Assembly (NCBI RefSeq): GCF_016802725.1
Contig: NC_052672.1
Span: 9,744,710-9,808,709, forward strand
DNA length: 64,000 nucleotides
Source: Solenopsis invicta
Taxonomy: Eukaryota > Arthropoda > Insecta > Hymenoptera > Formicidae
Direction of reading: 5' to 3'
Shown: one piece after another, positions 1 to 12,941 of the stretch
Numbering within the stretch: position 1 is the stretch's first letter
Layout of the letters: each line of letters starts with the position of its first letter
Made by a program: the position numbers and the translations under genes
The notes under the pieces: generated by a model
Seen by the model: only the letters and a program-made list of their open reading frames with translations
Told to the model about the DNA's origin: nothing
Databases searched by the model: none

Positions 1-484
1 TCATAAAAACTCAGGCAGTAAAGGTAAAAAAAAAACCTTTACCTCATCACTTACCATGCCAAAAGAGGGGTTCTATTATCGACATTTGCGAATACCAAAT
101 TTTGAGGTCGCCGAGGTGACGTAAGCCAACTGGAAAAATACCGAGACTAGAAAAAAATAAATCCTTTGCGTTTTCTAGTCATATGTACACATGTAGTATA
201 TATGCATATCCTTATCATGATACGTCAATATATACGTGTTTGCGAGTAGCCATTTAATACGTTATTTATATGTATCTACGTTGGAAAAAATAAGGAGAAT
301 AAGAAATGAATCTGTGCGGGAGGCAAAGCTTCCATGGCGCACAAATATCAAAGTCAGCTCGAAACAAGTTGGAAAAAAACTAATTCCTAATTTTACAAGG
401 GAAATATATGTATGGAGCCTGTTTGTATCGTGCACGTACGCAATTATACAATGCTAATGACGTGTTTTTGTTTTTGTTTTTCAG
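1..484. other. Intron upstream of first visible coding exon (partial)
   Basis: This is AT-rich sequence with no supported coding potential. It ends in a polypyrimidine stretch and TTTTTCAG at 477-484, which is the acceptor of the first visible Iroquois exon. The exon carrying the start codon is not in the window, so this is the 3' end of an intron of unknown length. Confidence 0.75.
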
Positions 485-877
485 CTGCTGGTGAGTGGCG
501 GGCAACCGACTACGGCGACGTCGCCGGCGATGTCGGGGGGTGCGTTGAGCCCAGGTGCCCTATCGCCTTCGTCTACGGCGACAACGACGACGGGGGTCGG
601 GCCCGCGGGTACCGGCGGCGCCACGACCCCCGTGGGTGGTGCCGCCACCGGGCCCGGTTGCTGCGAGAATGGTAGACCTATGATGACGGACCCTGTGACG
701 GGGCAAACGGTGTGCAGCTGCCAATACGACAACGCCGCGAGATTTGCGTTGAGCACTTATCCTCGGATACCCACCGCGACCTCCTACTCCTCCTACCCCA
801 CGCCGACGCCGTCTACCACCGACCAGGGGCCTTACCCCAGCATCGGCATGGATAGTTCTGCATTCTATTCGCCATTG
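485..877 (+). CDS. ara: Iroquois-class homeobox protein (araucan/caupolican type), first visible coding exon
   Basis: This exon of 131 codons has phase 0 at both ends, between acceptor TTTTTCAG (477-484) and donor TTG|GTAAGT (878). It encodes the N-terminal region of an Iroquois transcription factor, a nuclear TALE homeodomain protein that patterns the dorsal body, eye and sensory organs in insects. The first half is a Ser/Thr/Ala/Gly-rich linker. It is followed by the conserved segment CCENGRPMMTDPVTGQ, then a VCSCQYD motif, then a Tyr/Pro/Ser/Thr-rich stretch ending in AFYSPL. The CCENGRP...CSCQYD block is typical of insect Iroquois proteins. The reading frame has no ATG suitable as the true start, so the start codon lies in an exon left of the window. 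The PYPSIG...AFYSPL segment resembles Ara/Caup more than Mirror. The symbol marks the paralog type; orthology to ara rather than caup cannot be decided. Confidence 0.92.
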
Positions 878-931
878 GTAAGTTCTTTTTCATTCTTGAC
901 ACGATAACGTAATATTTTTGACATATTCCCT

Positions 932-1253
932 GACGGAAAAAAATTTTACAAAATGCTACATAAATTTAAGAAATAATACAAAAATTTATATGAAAAGGTT
1001 AGAATTGGATTACTTCTAAACTTATAAATTTGCATATTTTTCTTGAACAACTTCTACAAATTTCTAAGTAGCTTACTCTAACAAAAAAAAATTTCTATAA
1101 TTAAAGATATTAAAAATATAATTTTGTAGAAATTATTAGTTTTTTTCGTAGAAATGTATATTTTTTTGTAAAAACATTTATTTTTTCGTAAAAAATGTAT
1201 TTAGCTTTCAATTTTAGCATTTTGATGTAGAATTTTACAAAATTTTTTCCGTC
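932..1253. mobile_element. Foldback MITE with GACGGAAAAAA termini
   Basis: The inverted termini begin GACGGAAAAAAATTTTAC on the left and end in the complementary AATTTTTTCCGTC on the right. The interior (about 1125-1200) holds short, imperfect tandem units of the type TTTTTTCGTAGAAATGTA. There is no coding capacity and I see no clear target-site duplication. It lies 54 bp after the splice donor of the first visible exon. It is a non-autonomous DNA element of unknown superfamily. Confidence 0.6.
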
Positions 1254-1597
1254 AAGATTAATAAATTATTAATTAATTTTAGCGGAGTTTTTAATTTATC
1301 TTAGATTTATCATGTGAATAAATTTTTATCTAAGTGCTAGTTCAAAATTTAGTAGTTTTTGTCATATTTTTGATAGCTTAAATTAACATTTAATAAAATT
1401 TGGTTTATATTAAAATAATTAGTTCAATTATTCTAACATCTTGCAAGCTATAAAGCAAAAAAAAGTATAAAAAAATATTTAATTTTGTGAGTGAACTTTA
1501 TCCCAGAGTAATGTTAATACAAGAAAAAATATAAACAGCACTCTAAAAATACTATCAATATAACGAGATACGAAACCTACACACATAAACATGATTG

Positions 1598-1838
1598 ATT
1601 TCTTACACGAAAAGAACAATTTTATCGTATTAAAGTATCTAAAAATGTAGCTAGATACAGATCAGAAAGCAACTTTATATTGGATTATCAAAATAATTAT
1701 GTAAGACGTTCAAGCATAATAATATTGTTGCAAAAAGTTTCAACATTCAGCAATCAGCTTCAATATAAATTTTTTAATGGCTTAACATAATTATTTTTAA
1801 ATTTAGATTTCAGCGAATTGTTCTTTCCGTGAAGAAAT
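1598..1838. mobile_element. Family-A MITE copy
   Basis: The termini are ATTTCTTACACGAAAAGAAC on the left and the complement of ATTTCTTCACGGAAAGAAC on the right, so this is a palindromic, non-coding element of about 240 bp. Internal sub-terminal stretches such as GTATCTAAAAATGTAGCTAG recur in the copies near 14.9 kb and 60.5-62.4 kb. This is the cleanest full-length example of the family in the window. Confidence 0.6.
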
Positions 1839-4800
1839 AATTTGTTACAAAACAATATCATTCTAAATTTTAAACTTTAATAAATTTTTTCAACGGTTTT
1901 TTCACGGAAAAAAGGCGGAAGAAACTCTATATTGGTATTAGAAAACAAATAGAATTTATCATTCCTACTGAAAGTTTAGGGAATTATAACTGTTGCGTTT
2001 TTGCTCCAACATCAAAATTCATTTTTATTTTGGAAAGTCCAAGATCTTTCGACTTTTTCCACGGTTTCAAATTTACTGCAACATTAAAATCATATCACAA
2101 ATTACGCGTCAGAACTACGAAAGATCGTCTCGTGTGCTTTGCAACGTGTGACACGGCCGTTGCCGGATGCAGATTGATCGATTCGTCGTACTAGGAGTGC
2201 CGGGCGATTATTGCTTCTCCAGTATTAACTTAAGACGGATTAGCACGTGGTGTTGCCGCGAATTAGCTTGAAATCCCGGCGACGGAACCCTCTCTCGGAC
2301 GTCGGGATCGTGCGACCCCCTCGGTTGCCCCGCCGCGCTCAAGAATTCGCGCGTCTTCGCAGGCTGGGTGCCGGCTGCGTCGAATTATTCACACGTCCCT
2401 TTCTCGAGAAGCAGCCGATAATCTCGTTTAAGTTTCGATTCGCGGAAGGCGAAGTCGCTCGTTACATTCTCAAGGGGCTGTCGGTGACGAATTCGCGCGC
2501 ATATGTCACCGGGGAAGCCTCCTGTGCGACCGACTGTGTGCATTATCATCTTCAGTGCCTCGTGCCCCAAAGAAGCCAGAAATCTAACGAAATGCGCGTC
2601 AAACCAGTTTCGCGCGATCCAAGATTCGCCACAGAATTTTCTCTGCAATTTCCCCGTGGCGTATTCGAAATTATTTTTCGAGTCGCGATTATATGTCTAT
2701 CAAATTAATGACCGCTCCACTTTCAAACAAAAATCATATTCTGCGAGTATATACGTAGCAAACGTACGCAACAAGATAAACGACGACAGAAGCGCAACTA
2801 ATTTTCTCCTGTTATCTCTCTAATTTTTCTCTTGTTACTCGTTATTTTGCGACCGGGGAAACGGGATGCATTACATTAACGCTGATAAGCACATTTGATG
2901 CCATCCCAGATTGGAAGAAAGTGTAGTAGCCAATTAAATTTGAATTTATCGGACGATTATACTAATTGGCTGCTTTTAGGCGGCGTTGTCGATTAATGTA
3001 TTCCTCGCGCGCGGCCAACGGCCCGAGATAAAAATAGAGTCGCTATGGAGAAGAAAATCTAGGAAAAAGGAGTCGTTACGATGGCTAATAATGCAGTCGG
3101 AAATTGCTCCATTTCACGCCGCGATTCGATGGCGCGAGGATTTATATCAGGCCGCGATTCATCGCGTGTAATACATTTGTAGACGCGGGCTTATCTCGAG
3201 TGAAATTCAGCGAATGCATTTACCATTCAGGGAGACACGTCTCATTCTTCATACGTAATTAGCAACATAAATTTGCGGACGCAATTTTCTAGATCGCGTG
3301 TGGTAAGCAACGCGATCTCTCATCGGTACAACTCGGCTGGACTAACGTACGTATCGCGCGCGTTTACGAACTGTAGATGGAATCGTCATAATTCGGTAAA
3401 AAGGCAAATAAGGAAGGGTATCTGTCAAGGGAAATGCTACTTTCACATGAAAGCGCAATTATCGTTGAAATCAGCTTTTAATAACGGCACTATGTGCGGC
3501 GTAATCAATCTGTAACGGCAATTTCTGTAATGGCACGGCGCGGCGTGCCATTGACGTGTGCCGTTAAATGTGTCATTACCTCGTATAATCAGATAATACG
3601 TACAGCTATCTCTCTACAGCGCATTTTCATTTTCACGGATCGCGATGTTTGTACGACTGAAAAAGCCATCGGCTTTTTGATGTCGCCGCGTAATCAGTGC
3701 ACGCTCTTGGACAGATAAAAAACGCTGATACGACACAGGCCCTTATCGGAACAGCGTAAATCGTGCGATATGTTCCGCGATTTTGTATTCTTGTGTATCG
3801 AATATCGATTGGGTATATACTCATTTCGCAAATTAACTTGAGCAACGCCGATATCGCAGAATACAAATAAGTCTAACAATCGTAAGATTTAAATGGATAT
3901 CGGGATCTTTTTACAAGTCCATAAAATTTGCCGTGTCATTTCACAGTCAGCTTCACGAGATAATAATATCACGAGGTTAATATATTTAATTAAGTACGCC
4001 GGGCAGATTGCATACACGCGCCAGCTTGATACTCTACAGATCTATCATTAGATCTGAATATTTGTTGAGCGGCATCAGCGCAAAAAACTGCGAGCTGTCG
4101 GTTCTAATAATATCAAACAGTGACGTAGTAACGTTATATAGTTACGTCAGAAAATATGAATTAATTAAAATTAAAATAGTAAGTGCATGATTAATATACC
4201 TACATCTCCATTTCAAATCACACATTGTATCTCTTTCGATATATCCATGTATCAAACGTGAGTTGTAAAATGACTTCGGAATGCCTCTCTCACGCAAGAG
4301 AGACCGTATTTCTCTTTTTTTTTTTATTCACGAATAAAATTTCCTCACAAAAATATATTCCGCATATATGACATTTGCGAATCTCGCTTGGCGTGCGCTA
4401 GGCGAGATCGTCTCTGTCAAACGAATCGGCAATGAAGGAAGGGAGGAGGCGGACACCGAAAGAACGGGAAGTAGGGACAGGAGAGTGCTCTCATCGCTCT
4501 CGCGAACGAGTTTATAGAATCAATACGCGGGATGCCATGAAACAGAGACCGGAGCCACACCGGGGGAAATACCGCAGCAACGGCGGCGGCGGCGGCGGCG
4601 GCACGGCGGGAGAGTGCGCGAACGCGAGAAAGGACGAGAGAGGAGGACGTAACTCTCTGCGCGAGATAGGGGAGCAACGGTAGACGGAAGCCTCTTCTCA
4701 TCAGCCGACGGATTCGTCTTATTTCGCGCTGGCGACGGTGTCTCGGCGTAACGGATTCCGAGATTCGCTCTGGCGACGTTTTCCTCGGAAATGCCGTCGC

Positions 4801-6047
4801 CGCACACACGGCGATTCGCGCTTTGAACCCTCTTGATATTTCGCGCTCCATTCGCATTGTCTATCGATACCTGAAACGTTATCTTAGCGGTGAGAGATTT
4901 TAATGTATAACATCGTTAATGATGCTTGAGAGTTCCTCCACGTGCCAAAATAGAATACTCTACAAATAATTCTCCAAATGGTGGAAGCTGCGAATAATTG
5001 GCAGACTGCACTCCCTTCGTGAGACGCTCTGATAGAGATTTATCATATTGATAATGGACATAACACTAGTACCATGAAAATGAGAACCATGAAAATGAGA
5101 GCGGCAAATTGAATTATTTGTCGTTTTCTCTCTTGGGGTCATTTTGGCGGGATATCAAGTCATCTGATTAATAACGAAAATGCTTGCTATTTTGCAATAT
5201 TAGTAGGACATACCGCGATAGTGTGAAGCCATGCGTATGAAACTTGGATGTTCGTCCAACGGTATCGGTATCAATAGCAACATTCCGCGGTCGTGGAGAA
5301 GAGGCACGCGTATCTGCCGCAATACGAAAGTCGTAACGTTTCGATTCGCGATATCGTGCGTTATTTTACGGCCCATTGAAAAGCGTAACACGCATAGCTT
5401 TCTTAATCGTAGATTGTTACGCTTTTATAATTGGCACTTAAACGCGACTGGCGTGCATTATTGCCACGCGTAGCGCGCGTTTAGTTGCGCGCGCGCGTTT
5501 ATCCGCAAGTAATAAAATCGGAAATTGCATAAAATTATTACAGAATTTTCACGTCTGTGAACCTATCAATTTGTACGATTACAATTTCGACAGATGACGA
5601 TTTCTTCAACAATTAATTTTCGATATTAAAATTCTTTTGTCAATCATCCCCGTCAGGTTTATTTGTTTTTGTGAAAGACCGCATATAACAATGGAAAATT
5701 TTTGATAACATTTTCACATTAACGTTAAAAAAATATTGAAATACACTCAAATGTATGTTAGCTGTATAAATTAATTCAATGGTTTTTTCATAAAAGTCAA
5801 AGCTTTTTCACAAATAATCAAATAGAGGTTTAATGTTTAAATAATTTCCATTATCTTCTTTGTCCCATCTATCGAGCAGCTGACAAATTTTCGTTAAAAA
5901 AGAACTCAATAGTTAAATCGATAAAGTTTTCACTTTTTCGGATCTTTTCCATTATCTTAAATCTATAGCCAGGTGATATTAGGGCAACCGAAACAGATGG
6001 TAATTCGACGAGGCTAAGCATGGAGAAAAAGCCATGAAGAAACCACT

Positions 6048-6187
6048 GAGAAAAAATTTTGTTAATTCAATAAATACCAATACCTGTAACAAATATTTTT
6101 CTAAATGTGATTTGTTATTACTATATATCTACAAATATTTTTTACAGGTACTGGTATTTGTTGAATTAACCAAATCTTTTTTTTCAA
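6048..6187. repeat. Short foldback element
   Basis: Two arms of about 50 bp (6048-6098 and 6132-6187) are near-perfect inverted repeats. GTTAATTCAATAAATACCA on the left pairs with the complement of TGGTATTTGTTGAATTAAC on the right. It has the size and structure of a small MITE. Nothing in it is coding. Confidence 0.6.
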
Positions 6188-6592
6188 TAAGAATTTTCCA
6201 GATCAAAGCATGGATGATATCTTTCATCTTCTTTGGTGTGTGTGATCGAATATGTTGTCAATGCTGCAAAATAAAATCTCCTAAACGTCTGATACCACTT
6301 TTTGCACTTTATGTTTGAGTCAGCACGTCCATTTAAAGCACAACAAATCATTTCTTCAACAGTATTACTTTTTCATGAGACGTGAAAAAATGCAGTACTT
6401 CAAATTTTGTTGGATCCCATCACGTTTACTGCTGTTTTTCGAGATAGTAGAACCAACTATTATAGTGCTTCTTAAAATTTAAGGGTGGCATTTTCAAATC
6501 ACCATAAGACAGAAAAAAAATTTTTAATTTAGACCAAAATTACAAAACGTTAAAAGTAAAGCCATCAAATTAATTTATACACCTAATATATA

Positions 6593-6596
<4 letters not shown>

Positions 6597-6647
<51 letters not shown>
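6597..6647. repeat. (GT)n microsatellite
   Basis: An uninterrupted GT dinucleotide tract of about 50 bp in intron 1. The His/Thr open frame on the opposite strand is an artefact of this tract. Confidence 0.97.
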
Positions 6648-6649
<2 letters not shown>

Positions 6650-8415
6650 CAACCATAGTTGTCGATTAATTCCGTTGTAATTGAGACTGATGAGCCGAAG
6701 GACGAAGGGATCCTCCCTCGCGCGTATTGGTTTAGTCCTGGCCGTACGAAACTTCAAGAATGCCATTTGTCGCGCAAGACGGCGGGACGCGCGGACGTCA
6801 TAGTTTTGCATCTTTATCGGCATAAATTGCAGTCCGGCCGGTCAATCGTTCGTGGAATTTCAACGCCGTCGCGTAATTTGGCGCACGCGACCATCACTGC
6901 CAGTCGGATGACGGACGATACGACAGGCTAAAGCCCGGAATGCTGTAATAAGCGTCAGACTACCGGAATTTTGAATATTTTGACGATGGGTTGCATCGTC
7001 CTTTCCGTTCATATCGGTGTGATACCGTTTTTCAAAAAGAAAACTCAAACAAAAAGTTCATTCCTTTGCAAAAAAAAAAATCGTTTTCGTTTCGTGTCGC
7101 GAACGTTATAGGCGACAAAACATTCGAATATCGAAAAAAATATTTCTTCAATACATTATTTTATAATCTTTCGAACAAATTGTAAAAAAAGTTTCAACGA
7201 ACAATAATATGCATGATACTTTTTGCACAGCAATTAGGATAGGTATTCTACCCATCCATTATCTCATTAACACGTACTTACTCTACGTTATTATACAATA
7301 TTTACGTTATTATACAATTAATTTGTGCTCATCTATTCTAATAGTTATAAAAAAAATATAATGTTGCCACCTTATAAGTAGCAATTAAATAAAAACGAAC
7401 AATTGTCAAGATTAACATTTTTCTCAGAAAGCCACTTGTAAATTTAAATATGGGAAAATTTAAATATAATGAAGATATTCAAAAAAAACATATACATATT
7501 CACTTATATTTTAATAGTATAAACGTGCATTTAATTATGTATTAGTATACTTAACTCACTCAAAGTAAATCAAAATGTTTCCGGTTTTATGTAAATAAAG
7601 TTAGAGGTCATGACATATATTTTATTTAATAATTCCCATGTTTTTTCACATACTCATTATAGCTATACGCGTATTTTTTCTTGCGTTTTTGTTTTTTTTT
7701 AAATCTTTTCCATCGGACAGTTAAGCAGGAAGCATATACTCTTGACGATTCAAATCGACGAAGCGATTCGACGCATTATAATATAATAAGAATCAGATTA
7801 GCATTGAATGGAGTGAGTGGCGCAGTGGATTATCAAAAATACCTATAAGAATCCTATAAGACTCACAATATGCAATGTAACCTTTATTAACAAAAAGAAG
7901 CAAGAAACATGAAAAGCGTCATACGAATAAATATATGAATATTACTAAAAATTTTAAGCGATGTCGTTTTAAATTATATCTAAAAATTGTACCAATTATT
8001 GTTTATGAGACAACTGGCAAAGTCGACGCATAATTTTAACTCAAAAATAAGTCATTTAATTTTTTCGCGTAAACAAATATCTCTGTTCTATAATTTATTT
8101 GAGATTATTATATAATCTCAAATAAATTCTCTCTCACATAAATTTATACTTAATATTTTTTTTAATAAAAAGAAATGAAAAAAAATATATACGGATTCTC
8201 GATCAGTAACAAAAATTATTAAGCTTCATTTTCTCTTCTTTTCGCGGCCGGAATATAAAAACACAAGTGACTACTGCCGAGTTAAACGAATCACGTACAT
8301 GTTTTTGTATTGAATAGAATGTTGGATGAAGAATAAGAGTATTTTGTCATAGAATATATATGGATCTATGCTTTTCGAGCACCCTGTATAAGAGACAATT
8401 ATAGGCGCTATTGCA

Positions 8416-8465
8416 TTAACTTGATGGACTGTGTCGAGCCCACAACGACACAGGGTATCAAGTTA
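8416..8465. repeat. Short hairpin
   Basis: AACTTGAT...CTGTGTCG pairs with CGACACAG...ATCAAGTT around a loop of about 9 bases, with a 3-base bubble in the stem. The stem is too short for a normal pre-microRNA. It may be the end of a degenerate transposon. Confidence 0.45.
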
Positions 8466-8970
8466 GAGCCACCTCGCTGTCGCGCCCCCTAATGCGTCGC
8501 ATACGTCGCGAGATTTGGAGCGTAACACAACGATTATTGCTACCTTAATACAGGCGTGCTCGTATAATCGGTTAAACCGACGACCGGTGACCCTGTGTGA
8601 TTGTGCACAGTCGTATAACAATAGTCCAAAGCGTCGACGTCGGACCACCCGCAGTTCGCTATTAAAGCCGCTTCTGAAAAGAAGAGAAATAAAGACGAAG
8701 ATACACACATACATATACATACACTTATACACACTTACACATACATATATGCCGGACTCCCCGAAGAGGGAGACCCACGGTTAGGTGGGACTAAGGTCCG
8801 AAAGCAAGGCGAAAGAAATGCGAGAGGGAGAACCAAGGACACCCGTTAGGGCCTTCGAAAATCGAAATGAAGTGTAGGAACGAGCAAGGAATTAAGAAAG
8901 TGGACGCTGCCGACGATGAAGACACAGCGACGACGACGGCGGCAACTACGATGACGACGACGAAACAACA

Positions 8971-8996
8971 ACGACGACGACGACGACGACGACGAC
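8971..8996. repeat. (ACG)n trinucleotide tract
   Basis: A trinucleotide tract preceded by looser ACGACG-rich sequence (about 8910-8970). It creates the Arg-rich and Asp/Thr-rich frames seen here on both strands, none of which I accept as coding. Confidence 0.9.
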
Positions 8997-9788
8997 TAGA
9001 TGTAACACGAAACTTCGTGGCGCCAAAGAGACCACTCCTAAGCCGCTGCACTAATAATATCCTCCATTGTGCTACCATTAGCCGCGTAACGTGCCGCCAC
9101 GTTCCTTTTCTCACCTGCACTCCTCTTTTTCTCTATTTTTCTCACTTTCTTTTCCACTCTTTCCTCTCGCCTCCTTTCTTCCACCTCATCGCTCGTCTTT
9201 TATAGTGTACCTTTATAACGCAGCTTGTGACGACATTATACACCAACTGATTGTCTGTCCGTGATAATGTCGCAGGGATGCCTGGTTAAATCCGCGTCCT
9301 CCTTTCATTTGCCTCTTAATCCGCAGAATGATCAAGACGAGAGTAAGAGATGATTGAAAGATTTCTTTCGGGGACATTTATCCCTCTCGTATAAATCTTT
9401 GTAAGACTACAAACCGCACACTGTGTGCTCAGATCAAATGTACTATATTTATACAATCGGTTACGACTTCTTGTGGCCTTCCAGTCTATCAGCGAAAATT
9501 GAGATGGATTGAACTGAACCTCTAAAGGGTTTCTGGACTTGCGATAATCTCTCTCGGCATGCAGAACATAATCTGTAGCATTAACTATAATGGATCTATA
9601 TAATATCCTGAATCGCTTGTGTCACGCGAGGATCGATATCGATCAATAGTCATTTTTTTTTTAATTTTAACGTCGCGATAGAAAGATAGCACGTCGATAG
9701 CATGTTTACATTGTAGGGGAATTTAGATGCACGATGCAGCGACATACTCTAAATAAATTAGCGCTTATCATGCACTCTGCTCTTGCAG

Positions 9789-9922
9789 GGTAATCCGTAC
9801 GGGCTGAAGGACGCGACGGGGATGGGCATGACGGCGGACATGGGTGCTGCCTGGGGCACGGCCGCCCTTCAACCTGCCGCCACGGGTTACTACCCTTACG
9901 ATCCAACCCTGGCCGCCTACGG
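9789..9922 (+). CDS. ara: Iroquois-class homeobox protein, second visible coding exon
   Basis: This 134-nt exon lies between acceptor TCTTGCAG (ends 9788) and donor GG|GTAAGT (9923). It continues in phase 0 from the previous exon and leaves two bases for the next. It reads GNPYGLKDATGMGMTADMGA and then a segment ending GYYPYDPTLAAYG. The NPYG.KD and YYPYDPTLAAYG motifs are typical of the region just N-terminal to the homeodomain in Ara/Caup proteins. It probably forms part of the flexible N-terminal arm. Phase, splice sites and motif order all agree, so I regard the exon as certain despite its length. It is too short to stand out by open-frame length alone. Confidence 0.92.
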
Positions 9923-11048
9923 GTAAGTTTATCGCCAGGTTTCATGGTCTCTCGGCTCCATTAGATTAAACTACCACCGAAAGAGTGAGAGGGAGAGAGA
10001 AAGCGCTGAGCTACCTCCCCTCTTACCCCTGACCCGTTACCATCGCGCGCCGCCATTAAAACAAGAGTCACGATTCCGTCGTACTCGCCACGTATACTCC
10101 GCTAGAAACGTTTCCGCACGACGACGGTTATCGTTATCGCGAATCCGTAATATCTCCCCCTTGGTCGTGCACCTGGAGAAGCACACCGTTTGCGGTGTAT
10201 GGACCGTTAAAATCGCGCTTGGTCGTAGCAGCGAGATGAGAGACGCAGCGCTGTTTATCGTCGATAAAGACCGTAGTCAAAGTAACTTTTATGTTAATAT
10301 GATGATGTACGATAAATCGGATATTCATCCGAGTCAAACGTCCATTTTTAATCTCCTTTCGAGGATAAACAGATATAGCTCGTTTGCGCAAACTGCGATC
10401 GCGCGTAACTACATTAATGCGATAGCGTCTGATATAACCGTCGTCATCGATCGGCTTGACATTCGGCCGAAGTAGTTGCCGCGATTTCCGAATTCTGTCG
10501 AACTCGAAGGGGTTGAAGGTACCGGCGCTTGAGTTAGGCCAAACACGACGGACGGCTACAAAATGGCTGTAGGCAGCCGAGTGGGCGTATATAATGGAGG
10601 CTTCCAGGTTGGACGTGTGTACATACGTACACTGGCGTACACGCATACACACATACACAGCCGCACATATCGCCACATCGCGAGCGTAGGGAGAGCAGTA
10701 GGTCTCTCTCCGTAGGAGAGCGAGTGAGTGAGTGAGTTTATTGATTGGCTTCCTCCCCGGGGTTGGCTCGCCCGTTCGCCAGGCCTCTCTCTGCTCTACT
10801 CACCACTCTACTCTCGGCTCCGTGTGCTCTCTCGCTCTATCCCCTATCTTTAACTCTATCTCTCTCCAACTCTAAATCCCTCTCTATCTCTACCTCTCTC
10901 CTTCCCGTCCATCTCTTCCTCCCGCACTCCGTCGCGTACGTCTACTCCCTTTCGACTACTTCCTCGGCCACCTCCGTATCCTCCGAACGAGTCGGCTCCC
11001 ACAGGTGCTTTACTTGCTTCGCTTAGCAACCCTCGTGTCCGCCTAGCA

Positions 11049-11059
11049 AACACACACAA

Positions 11060-11120
<61 letters not shown>

Positions 11121-11123
11121 CGC

Positions 11124-11191
<68 letters not shown>
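11049..11191. repeat. (CA)n followed by (ACGC)n microsatellite
   Basis: A compound microsatellite: CA repeats to about 11119, then a tetranucleotide ACGC array to 11191. The Cys/Val/Arg/Ala open frames on the minus strand arise only from this array. Confidence 0.97.
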
Positions 11192-11192
<1 letters not shown>

Positions 11193-12785
11193 TACACATA
11201 TACACACGTTCATGCTCAATGTTCAGGAATAGGCAAGCGCGCTGTGACTCACGTAACGGGAGGTTTCTCCCTCTCCCTCTTCCAGAGCCACCCCTTCGGG
11301 TAGTTGTATAGTCTGCATGTGCTCGGCGACGGTGGCGGCGGCGGTGGCGGCGCCTACCAGAGAAACTCCGACGGTAGGCATTGTTTATCGTGGAATTCAG
11401 CGCCCTTACTGCCTCGCTCTCTCACCACCTTTCCTGGACAAGCCTCTATTAATTTACTTGCTTAATAATACGACGGTCGCTCTCTCGCTCGCTTCTCCCT
11501 CATCTCCGCCCCGGTAGCTCTCTTCTCTTACTGCGTCACTTTTGACGCCGTCGGACCGCTATTGTTTTACCGGCAGCGTTGAAAGTTGCGGACTGTGTTA
11601 TATGACAACGCAAGGAGGGGAAGCCCCGCGCGAGGGTGTAAATTGAAGCCGTTCGATTGGGACGCTCCGATTACAGGAAATGAGAAATACGTCGTTGCTG
11701 GCCTCTGCAAAAGGGTTTCTTTGGAGATACTTCGAACAGGCAGAAATATCTCTTTTTTTTCTCGTTGTCTTTACGTGAACTGATTGATTTCTCTGTTTTC
11801 CTTCGTTCGCGCTGTTGCACACTCCCACAAATCTTACCGTTATTGTATTTATTACCGGATGATAGATGAGTGTATGTCTCCATACTCTTTGTGCAATAAG
11901 ACAATATAGCAAACATTATAAATTATAAATTATTTAAATATCAATTTAAATATCAAAAATAATCGTGTAGCTTTCAATAATACGAAACGGTACTCCAATT
12001 TAGAGAGCATCCAAAATATACATGAAATCAAATTGGTCTTCTTTCGTCCTTAAATCGGTAATTACACGATCAAAACATATTTGATAATACTATAATTGCG
12101 CTATCGCTCTTTTCGTCCATTAAAAGCTAGGACAGTGTGTCAGCGAATGCTACAGTGATACTATCTTAATTTCAACCCAATCGGGAAATACTGCTTTTTA
12201 TTATCAACGAGCGCTTATAGACATTCACTGCGTTGGAATCATAGAGAAACGCGCGGCCTTTTTCTCTTTGATGATCACCTTTGATTTCCCGTAACCGGTT
12301 ACTTATCCGTGTCTTTTCTATCTATCGTCTGGAGATGCCTGAAACGGCATCTAATACTGGAAAAATCACCTGACATATCGACGTATAGAATACGTACGAG
12401 AGAATATGCGCATTTTACTGTGACCGACAAGGTAAAAAAATTTCCGCTGAGATTCTCTTCGCGCCGTCATACAATTCGCTTAAAATAAAAATCAAGCATC
12501 GAGGCTACTCGAGCGTAGTGCAGTTTCACACAATTTTACTGATTATCGAAGTAGCTGATATGTCCTCCGCGATTACTCCGCCTTGAAATAATGTAAAAGG
12601 CTGCGATGTTGATGATTAAAGACAGAAAGTATATCAGTTTATCGTAGAACGCAGCGATTGCGCGAGTACAGGGGGCGGATCTTGTCGATGGCAGTACGGA
12701 GCAAACGCAGCCGTAAGCTATACGCGATTGCACAGAAGAGAGGGCGCACGTATGTGTGAAAGAGATAGATAGAGAGGGAAAGGGG

Positions 12786-12787
<2 letters not shown>

Positions 12788-12825
<38 letters not shown>
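12788..12825. repeat. (GA)n microsatellite
   Basis: A pure GA tract inside intron 2. Confidence 0.97.
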
Positions 12826-12830
<5 letters not shown>

Positions 12831-12896
12831 TAGGTTGGCTGGTTGGTCGGTAGGAAACGTTTGCACATCCGAACCCGAGCGTAACTATTGAAGCTA

Positions 12897-12899
<3 letters not shown>

Positions 12900-12938
<39 letters not shown>
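12900..12938. repeat. (TA)n microsatellite
   Basis: A pure TA tract about 75 bp after the GA tract in intron 2. Confidence 0.97.

Positions 12939-12941
<3 letters not shown>

Larger units (their letters stand above)
878..9788 (+). other. Intron 1 of the Iroquois gene (visible numbering), 8.9 kb
   Basis: The intron runs from GTAAGT at 878 to TCTTGCAG ending at 9788, and both flanking exons are in phase 0. It has AT-rich parts (about 900-2100 and 5500-8400) that hold foldback elements and a long GT repeat. It also has CpG-rich, repeat-poor blocks (about 2100-5480, 6660-7000 and 8460-9700). The CpG-rich blocks contain overlapping open frames on both strands with no recognisable domain, which I read as composition effects. 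They could be intronic enhancers, but this is inference. Confidence 0.85.

Noticed and set aside
7808..7900. tRNA-like GTGGCGCAGTGGA sequence
   Set aside because: It resembles a tRNA A box, but no B box or cloverleaf follows.
8867..9205. Open frame with Asp/Thr and Arg runs
   Set aside because: It consists of an ACG-type trinucleotide tract and Ser/Phe-rich tail, with overlapping frames on the other strand. No domain.
10856..11205. Cys/Val/Arg/Ala repetitive open frames on the minus strand
   Set aside because: They are a direct translation of the CA and ACGC microsatellites.
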